Shown here: positions 33,026-38,745 of the stretch, piece by piece
How the letters are laid out: the number at the start of each line of letters is the position of its first letter
How positions within the stretch are numbered: position 1 is the stretch's first letter
NCBI GenBank assembly: GCA_031363945.1
Contig: JANLVJ010000012.1
Coordinates: forward strand, 1-38,745
DNA: 38,745 nt
Direction: 5' to 3'
Source of the DNA: JANLVJ01 sp031363945
Lineage (GTDB): Bacteria; Bacteroidota; Bacteroidia; Sphingobacteriales; Sphingobacteriaceae
Made by a program: the position numbers and the translations under genes
The notes under the pieces: model-generated
Told to the model about the DNA's origin: nothing
Databases searched by the model: none
Seen by the model: only the letters and a program-made list of their open reading frames with translations

Positions 33026-35476
33026 TTATTCATAATAATATACCCGCTTAACGCGCTGGGAAATATTGGTGATAACCTCATATTCATTGGTTTCAAGTAA
33101 ATCAGCCAGATGCTCGACTTTTAACTGCTCATTGAATACGATCACTTCATCAGTTTCCATACATTCAATATCAGTCACGTCTAACATGACCATATCCATA
33201 CATACATTACCAATTACCGGAGCCATCTGTCCCCTGACAAGCATGTAATTAACCCCATTGCCAAGCGCCCGCCGGTATCCGTCAGCATACCCTATTTTAA
33301 CGGTTGCTATACGTGAATCACGGGTTAGTACTCCTTTTCTATTATACCCCACACAGTCTCCAGCCTTCAGATCTCTGAGCTGGGAGATAGCAGTTTTTAA
33401 AGTGCCGACATGCTGGAGCTCATTTTTATCTTTTCCCCCTGCCAAACCGTAAAGCCCAATACCAAGCCTAACCATTTCAAACTGGGCCTGGGGAAAACGG
33501 CTGATTGCTGCAGTATTGCTAATATGCCTGATTACAGGATAACCTAGTTCTGCAATGATTTTATCAGAACAGGATGTAAAAAGGTTAATTTGAGAGATGG
33601 TATACATATCTTCTACTGAATCTTCGCTACCGGCAAGGTGAGAAAAGATGCCTTTAACATCAATAACACGGTTCGCCAGTAAGAACTTGATCAGTTCATC
33701 GACATCTCCCGGGTTAAAGCCTAGTCTGTGCATACCGGTATCAAGCTTAAGCTGCACAGAAAAAATCTTGATTCTTGATGCAACTAAAAAAGAGACAAAT
33801 TCTTTCAGAATCCGCATTGAATAAATCTCTGGTTCAAGGTTGTATTTTATCAGGGAAGTAAAGGTTGACACTTCTGGATTTAAGACCAGGATCGGAGTTT
33901 CAATACCAGCATTGCGCAGTGAAATTCCCTCATCGACATAGGCAACAGCCAGGTAATCTACCCGGTGATACTGAAGAATGCTAGCTACTTCAAAACTTCC
34001 ACTGCCATATGAGAAAGCCTTTACCATAGCCATAATACGGGTGCCTGTTTTGAGCTTACTTTTATAAAAATTATAGTTATGAATAATCGCATTTAGGTTT
34101 ATCTCAAGCACTGTATCATGAACCTTGCGTTCAAAAAGCCTTGAGATGCGCTCAAATTCAAAAATGCGAGCACCTTTAAGTAAGATTGACTCATTCTGAA
34201 ATTGAAAATTATCGAATACTTTTATAAAGTCATCGGTATTTTTAAAGAATTGTTTCTCTTGCAAAAAAAGATCAGCATGGCGTGAAATAGCTTCACCAAT
34301 ACCAATCAGTCGGTTAATATTTTTAGACCTCAGCAAGAAAGCCAGCTCTTCATAAAGCTCACGCTCGGGTATACCGGTTTGAAGCATATCTGAGAGAATG
34401 ACAGTTTTCTTTATATGTTGCTGCTGCTGGTTTAAGAAATCAAGGGCAATAGTGAGTGACGGCAGATCAAAATTATAACTGTCATTGATCAGTGAACAGT
34501 TATTAACGGCCTGCTTTAATTCAAGCCTCATGGCTATCGGCGAGAGCATCAGCATGCGGGTCCTGATCGTTTCCTGCTGGTATCCCATATAAAGTAGCGT
34601 ACACCAGCAGATAACTGCATTTTCAACAGATGCCTTATCGGTAAACGGAATCTCTATGCTAATTGATTTACCCTGGTAACGGGCGTTAATGGTAGTATTG
34701 AATAAATGTGGCTCAAAGTCCAGAATTCTCAGATCAGCATCTTTTAAAAATGACCAGGTAAATGTATTTCTGGCAAAATCTACATTTACATAATCACGTG
34801 AGTAGATTAGAACACCAGCCTTTTCAAAAAGTACCAGCTTTTCTTTAATTTTTTCCTGCCTGCTTTCAAATCCCATATCATGGGCAGTACCAATATTGGT
34901 TAGAATGCCAATGTCTGGCTGTATGATTGACCGAAGACGGCACATTTCTTCAGGTTGTGAAATACCTGCTTCAAAAATACCCAGATTATACTCATCTGAC
35001 ATCTGCCAAACTGATAAAGGAACCCCAATCTGAGAGTTAAAACTCTTAGGGCTTCTGACAATATGTTTATCTGGAGAAAGTAGTTGGTAAAGCCATTCTT
35101 TGACAATTGTTTTGCCATTGCTACCTGTTATACCTATAACAGGATACTTAAACTTTTCACGGTGCGTTTTAACAAGTAACTGGAAGCTGGTAAGTGTAGA
35201 TTTAACGCGTAAGAAATTTGAGCCTGGAAATTGACTAAGATCAAGTGCAGAATTTTCAGCAATTACAAAATTTCTAAGACCTAATACATAAAGCGCTGGA
35301 ATAAAAGTATGCCCGTCTTGCTTTCCCTGTAATGCAAAAAAGAGTGACGTCGATGCATCAATAATTCTGCGGCTATCGGTAACCAGAAACTGAATATAAG
35401 ATTCTGAATCAGAGAAAATTGAATCTGACTGAATGATATTGGCAACCTTTGAAATCGAATACTGGTTATGGGTCAT
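33026..35476 (-). CDS. murF-alr: Bifunctional MurF ligase / alanine racemase
   Basis: 816 residues, two enzymes in one chain. Residues about 1-450 are MurF, which adds D-Ala-D-Ala to UDP-MurNAc-tripeptide: N-terminal domain TDSRRIIDASTSLFFALQG, ATP loop ITGSNGKTIVKEWLYQLL, FEAGISQPEEM, NIGTAHDMGF and INDSYNFDLPS. Residues about 460-816 are alanine racemase, which supplies D-Ala: VLEINLNAIIHNYNFYK, PLP lysine in MVKAFSYGSG, KLDTGMHRLGF, RLGIGLYG, IGYADGYRRALGNG and IGNVCMDMVMLDVT. The racemase provides the substrate for D-Ala-D-Ala formation, so the fusion links successive steps. The same fusion is widespread in Bacteroidota. Monocistronic here. Confidence 0.97.
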   Translation of the reverse strand: MTHNQYSISKVANIIQSDSIFSDSESYIQFLVTDSRRIIDASTSLFFALQGKQDGHTFIPALYVLGLRNFVIAENSALDLSQFPGSNFLRVKSTLTSFQLLVKTHREKFKYPVIGITGSNGKTIVKEWLYQLLSPDKHIVRSPKSFNSQIGVPLSVWQMSDEYNLGIFEAGISQPEEMCRLRSIIQPDIGILTNIGTAHDMGFESRQEKIKEKLVLFEKAGVLIYSRDYVNVDFARNTFTWSFLKDADLRILDFEPHLFNTTINARYQGKSISIEIPFTDKASVENAVICWCTLLYMGYQQETIRTRMLMLSPIAMRLELKQAVNNCSLINDSYNFDLPSLTIALDFLNQQQQHIKKTVILSDMLQTGIPERELYEELAFLLRSKNINRLIGIGEAISRHADLFLQEKQFFKNTDDFIKVFDNFQFQNESILLKGARIFEFERISRLFERKVHDTVLEINLNAIIHNYNFYKSKLKTGTRIMAMVKAFSYGSGSFEVASILQYHRVDYLAVAYVDEGISLRNAGIETPILVLNPEVSTFTSLIKYNLEPEIYSMRILKEFVSFLVASRIKIFSVQLKLDTGMHRLGFNPGDVDELIKFLLANRVIDVKGIFSHLAGSEDSVEDMYTISQINLFTSCSDKIIAELGYPVIRHISNTAAISRFPQAQFEMVRLGIGLYGLAGGKDKNELQHVGTLKTAISQLRDLKAGDCVGYNRKGVLTRDSRIATVKIGYADGYRRALGNGVNYMLVRGQMAPVIGNVCMDMVMLDVTDIECMETDEVIVFNEQLKVEHLADLLETNEYEVITNISQRVKRVYYYE

Positions 35477-35676
35477 ATGGGCTGCTCAAATATCTTTAAA
35501 ATAAAGCCTAATAAAAAGCATCCTGCCTGGCATCAGACAGATTTGTTAATCAAGTGACCTAAGATGCTATTTTAATTAAAACAGAAATCCGATGTTTGCA
35601 ATATAATTAAGATTGTTCAGGTCGAACCAGACACAATTCCTTTTAAACAAGAATTTTATTAACCCGTTTGAATAAC

Positions 35677-36141
35677 ATGGAAGAACATACCGCACTCATA
35701 AAATCACAACATTACTGCGCTTATCAGGAGAGAAGCAAACTTGAGGTCTTACATAAACTGCAAGAGTGGGAAGTAGATAATGAACATTTTGACACAATTA
35801 TTCATTCACTGCTAGCAACTAATTACCTCGATGAATCGCGATTTGCCAAATCTTATGCACTGGGTAAATTCAGGATAAAGAATTGGGGCAAGGTAAAAAT
35901 TAAACAAGGACTGTCAAGAAAGGGTCTTTCAGAAAAATTGGTGAATGAAGGCCTGGCAGAGATAAACAACGAAGATTATTTGCATAAACTTAATCAGATT
36001 GTTATAAAGAAAACTGAAATGACAGCCATTCAAAATGATTTACTAAAGAAGCATACAATCGCTAAATATGTGATTGGCTTGGGTTATGAGCCAGAATTAG
36101 TGTGGGACAGGCTTGAAAACAGACATCACTGGGCAGAATAA
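35677..36141 (+). CDS. recX: Regulatory protein RecX
   Basis: 154 residues from ATG 35677; a TTG at 35668 would add three. RecX modulates RecA filament growth. Three-helix repeats typical of RecX: …RSKLEVLHKLQEWEVDNEHFDTIIHSLLATNYLDESRFAKSYALGKFRIKNWGKVKIKQGLSRKGLSEKLVNEGL, containing the signature YLDESRFAKSY and the K-x-K-I-K-Q-x-L pattern. The C-terminal helices KKHTIAKYVIGLGYEPELVWDRL form the last repeat. recA is not nearby. It stands alone between murF-alr (divergent) and the tRNA genes. Confidence 0.9.
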   Translation: MEEHTALIKSQHYCAYQERSKLEVLHKLQEWEVDNEHFDTIIHSLLATNYLDESRFAKSYALGKFRIKNWGKVKIKQGLSRKGLSEKLVNEGLAEINNEDYLHKLNQIVIKKTEMTAIQNDLLKKHTIAKYVIGLGYEPELVWDRLENRHHWAE

Positions 36142-36321
36142 AAAGAAATTAAAAATAAATTGATTTTTACATCAGTCAAACAAAGCTAGTTGTAGTTATT
36201 CTTCTTGACGATGAGCTTTTGTTTTAAGAAACCTATGAGAATTGTTTTTGAGATTGATTCCTTTTTCTATATTTGCAATCCCGAAAGGGTGATAGCGTGA
36301 CTTGAAAGGGTATTATAAATT

Positions 36322-36397
<76 letters not shown>

Positions 36398-36429
36398 ATC
36401 ATTTCCATTTTCTTTCGATCTTTTTCGAT

Positions 36430-36515
36430 GCCTGGATGGTGGAACTGGTAGACACGCAGGACTTAAAATCCTGTGACCCTTAAAGGTCGTGCGGGTTCGA
36501 TTCCCGCTCTAGGTA
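36430..36515 (+). tRNA. tRNA-Leu (UAA)
   Basis: Class II tRNA: acceptor GCCTGGA pairs with TCTAGGT (two G-U), anticodon stem CAGGA/TCCTG with loop CTTAAAA (anticodon TAA), a long variable arm (TGACCCTTAAAGGTCG), and T arm CGGGTTCGATTCCCG. The 3' CCA is not encoded. It lies 32 bp after tRNA-Gly, probably on one transcript. Confidence 0.95.
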
Positions 36516-36519
36516 CATC

Positions 36520-36556
36520 AACCTCGCAGGTACAACCGTACTTACGAGGTTTTTTT
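36520..36556 (+). terminator. Terminator of the tRNA transcript
   Basis: AACCTCG…GGTAC, loop AACC, GTAC…CGAGGTT followed by a run of T. A strong hairpin immediately after tRNA-Leu. Confidence 0.85.
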
Positions 36557-36640
36557 ATTTTATTTGCGCGCTTACCTTTATTTTTAACTTTTTAGCTAAG
36601 CCAGGTATTAAAATAATTTCCTTTTGAAATTCATACCATC

Positions 36641-37612
36641 CTAATTGAACCCACTCACAGGTGTGGCGGACCGAAGCTCAAAAGTGGTGTACCCTTTTTT
36701 ATTTTTAAAAGTTAAAAAAGTATCAGCGTTTATTTCAGGGTTCTCCAATTTTATAACATAGCAATCCTTTTTGTAATAATGCAATAATCCTCTCAACTGT
36801 AAAGAACGCTTTGATGCGAAATACATGAAGCCCTGGTGATTTTTGATAGAAACGTCTCCAAACCAGGCATTATGATAAGTTCCCGTAAAGTTCTTTAACT
36901 CTGCAAAACTGTTTTTGTACTGATCATTTACCGCTCCCCAAACTTCTCTTTTGGCATTAGATTCGGCGAGTTCGTTTTTAGTTAACCGTTCCAAATTGTT
37001 TTTTGATTCATCTACACCGTCAATATGAAGATAGCTGTCAACAATCTGATCAGTAATGGCGCTAATCGCATTACTTTCATTATTGGTAAGAACAATGACG
37101 GCCAATCCTATTTCAGGTATCATTAAAACTTCAGAAACCATTCCAACATCCTCGCCAGTATGAACTATTTGTTTATATCCTTTACTGTCAATCAAAAACC
37201 AACCTAAACCATAAGCCTGAAAATGATTACCATACACTCCCCCATTTCCGCCTGATATGATCATTTGAGGTGCCAATAACTCATGCGTTACTTGAGTACT
37301 TAACAATTGCTGACCAAGATTTTGACCAAATCTACCATTGTTCATAAGCATCAATAACCATTTACTCAAGTCATCAATATTGGAATATATGCCTCCAGCT
37401 GCATCGTCTTTAGCAGAGGCATAACGAGCAATTACGTTGACAGAACCATTGATCACCTTGTGGGGATCAATAATATTATTCCTTACTTTTAATCCATTAA
37501 ATGATGCTGAACTTTGATCCATTTTTAAAGGCCTTAGAATCCGCTTTTCTATAAAGTTCTCCCACGTCATTTTAGAAACCCGGCTAATTACTTCGCCTGC
37601 AACCTTTTACCT
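36641..37612 (-). pseudogene. Serine hydrolase (beta-lactamase/penicillin-binding family), N-terminally truncated
   Basis: The longest ATG ORF starts at 37570, but its frame runs back to 37612 with KVAGEVISRVSK before MTWENFIEKRILRPLKM. This matches the usual …GEVIxRVSGMTWE… stretch of class C beta-lactamase-like esterases, just after the Y-x-N motif. The catalytic SxxK motif and Y-x-N, which lie in the missing about 150 N-terminal residues, are absent; upstream in frame is TAA and unrelated sequence. The remaining part has DDAAGGIYSNIDDLSKWLLMLMNNG, the HTG triad motif (QIVHTGEDVGMVS) and a C-terminal lipocalin-like domain (FTGTYHNAWFGDVSIKNHQG). It cannot be active as a hydrolase. A deletion or recombination took the front. 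Confidence 0.82.
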
Positions 37613-37788
37613 ATCAGCTGGATGCTTTCAATTAAAAGACCCCGGGTAGCTTTTATAGAAATTTTTATTTTTAATCATATATAAGTTTGTCGAGCATCAT
37701 TTTACTAATCCTGGAAAATTTGCAATTTTGGCCAAATAGTTCCAGGAAGCTATTATTATGTTAGTATTGTTTATAAAAAATTACCATT

Positions 37789-37989
37789 ATGGCTAAATAT
37801 TCCAAAAAGGCTCAGGACAAAATTGGAGAGGTAATGCATGAATTTAAGAATGGAGAATTAAAATCGGGTAAAGGCGGTCAAGGCGGAAAAGTAAAAATTC
37901 GCAAGCAGGCAATAGCCATCGGTATAAGTGAAGCCAAAGAAGCAGGAACTAAAGTTCCCGCAAAAAAAAGGCAATCAAAAAGTAAATAA
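37789..37989 (+). CDS. DUF6496 small basic protein
   Basis: 66 residues: MAKYSKKAQDKIGEVMHEFK, then a Gly/Lys-rich turn, then KQAIAIGISEAKEAGTKVP and a Lys/Ser-rich tail. This is the DUF6496 pattern, small basic bacterial proteins whose shape suggests nucleic-acid binding though the role is unknown. ATG 37789 is well placed. Intact, although surrounded by broken genes. Confidence 0.85.
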   Translation: MAKYSKKAQDKIGEVMHEFKNGELKSGKGGQGGKVKIRKQAIAIGISEAKEAGTKVPAKKRQSKSK

Positions 37990-38228
37990 ACATTTTCTAA
38001 AAACAAATAACTATAGTACTATTAAAAGTAATTGAACTCTAAGCCGAGTCAAAAAAAGTTGGGAAAATGCAACACAGAACGCAGAGTTGTACTTGCAATA
38101 CCGCAAGGCGGGGTCTGCAGGCTATTGGATTGCGAAACAGTATAATTTGACATTGGAATTATTGCTGAGAAAAAAAATAGGGCATTCATTGAATCAGGAG
38201 GTGAATATTGGAGCTTTGCAAGAGTAAC

Positions 38229-38660
38229 TACGCCGGGAGGCAGAATTACTATTGCCTCTTTGTTCAAGATCACCTGGTATTCCTAAAGAGCTACTTTAAT
38301 CGTTTCAGAAACAAAATCCTGGTGGGATTACCAGGTTGCTACACTAACTTGGCCACCTGAAAGCGGAATTGCCTGATCTTTTAAAGCCTGGATAAAAGTA
38401 TCCGGCGATCGTTCTCTAAGCAATATCTTTTTGAGGGTTGACGGATTATATACTAACGCACTATTTTCAGCTACGTTCAAGTCAAATAGGGTTTACTCAG
38501 GAAAGATAACCTGGAACTGGTTCAGTTCGCTGCCGGTGACCAAAATGGGGTATCTTCCGGTTCCTTTAAGCCTGTTCAAGACATACAACCTTGTCCCAGA
38601 AATGCGTTCATTCTCAGCAATTGTACCGTCGTAATCCGTTGTTAAAATAGGATACCGCAT
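38229..38660 (-). pseudogene. HAD-superfamily phosphatase (Cof-like) with three in-frame stops
   Basis: From ATG 38660, preceded by a good ribosome-binding sequence (TTAGGAGCGCAG), the frame reads MRYPILTTDYDGTIAENERI with the HAD nucleophile motif DYDGT. It continues with GRYPILVTGSELNQFQVIFPE, a TAA, TLFDLNVAENSALVYNPSTL…, VSVATW, a TAA, SHQDFVSETIKVAL, a TAG, and EYQVILNKEAIVILPPGV. All pieces are in one frame without indels and follow the order of Cof-type HAD hydrolases (PELDLFDLVVAENGALVYNP-like, VATWEPH-like, L-Q-V-I-x-N-K). After LPPGVVTLAK (about 38229) the similarity fades and the GDxxND motif III is not found. Three point nonsense changes explain the loss. Longer ORFs on the opposite strand are shadows. 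Confidence 0.78.
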
Positions 38661-38745
38661 CTGCGCTCCTAATTAAGTTCAATAAAATTAAAAATCATCC
38701 TTTAATCGATTATTAGATACTGATATGCACCTATAAAATCACTCA

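Noticed and set aside
33026..35476. MurF-Alr fusion as novel
   Set aside because: The same fusion is widespread and well annotated in Bacteroidota.
38049..38273. Separate minus-strand 74-codon gene
   Set aside because: Its front (VILPPGV…) is the in-frame continuation of the HAD relic; the rest shows no family and is probably non-coding.
38431..38634. Plus-strand 67-codon ORF
   Set aside because: It is the antisense shadow of the HAD relic, whose minus-strand translation matches a known family in order.

Overview
The window looks like a chromosome segment from a member of the Bacteroidota, probably the Chitinophagia, Sphingobacteriia or Cytophagia. The evidence is a fused MurF-alanine racemase, PorT-type outer-membrane barrel and HYC_CC_PP-type small proteins, a DUF6496 protein, a GIY-YIG/DUF4357 relic, lipoproteins with minimal lipoboxes, and few Shine-Dalgarno sequences. 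No virus, plasmid backbone, rRNA or CRISPR array was seen.

Layout. (1) 1-4.9 kb is core: the C-terminal part of an SMC ATPase cut by the window edge, a LolD-type ABC ATPase, succinyl-CoA ligase beta subunit (sucC) and a YciO/Sua5 protein. A short motif repeated three times lies before sucC. (2) 4.9-9.2 kb is an AT-richer, decaying accessory patch: a small hypothetical ORF, a Ycf48-like propeller lipoprotein, an M4 metallopeptidase that stops before its zinc motif, and a frameshifted GIY-YIG/DUF4357 gene. (3) 9.25-18.7 kb is a copper/silver export locus, all on the minus strand: CopB-type P-ATPase, small Cys-rich membrane protein, CusA-type RND pump split into two ORFs, TolC-type channel and two successive CusB-type adaptors. 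P-ATPase and RND pump together would clear metal from cytoplasm and periplasm. (4) 19.0-21.2 kb has nhaA and two small membrane or secreted proteins. (5) 21.3-25.0 kb is a tight trpD-trpF-trpB-trpA operon without trpE, trpG or trpC. (6) 25.25-28.8 kb is a plus-strand operon of an outer-membrane barrel, a Kir-type channel with an altered selectivity filter and a pyruvate-oxidase-like ThDP enzyme, followed by a 25-bp tandem repeat. (7) 29.2-36.1 kb holds an SDR, recR, a sodium:solute symporter, a LOG-family protein, murF-alr and recX. (8) 36.3-38.7 kb starts with tRNA-Gly and tRNA-Leu and then carries broken genes (beta-lactamase-like serine hydrolase, HAD phosphatase) around an intact DUF6496 gene.

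The observation I rate highest is the split CusA. The two ORFs overlap by ATGA, and the overlap is immediately preceded, in frame, by the textbook -1 slippery heptamer A AAT TTA. A strong hairpin lies about 31 nt downstream. A -1 slip there would restore one full-length CusA. The second is the Kir-type channel, whose filter reads T-L-G-F-A instead of T-x-G-Y-G, encoded 30 nt upstream of the likely start of a membrane-associated-type pyruvate oxidase homologue. Everything was read by eye; no similarity search was run.
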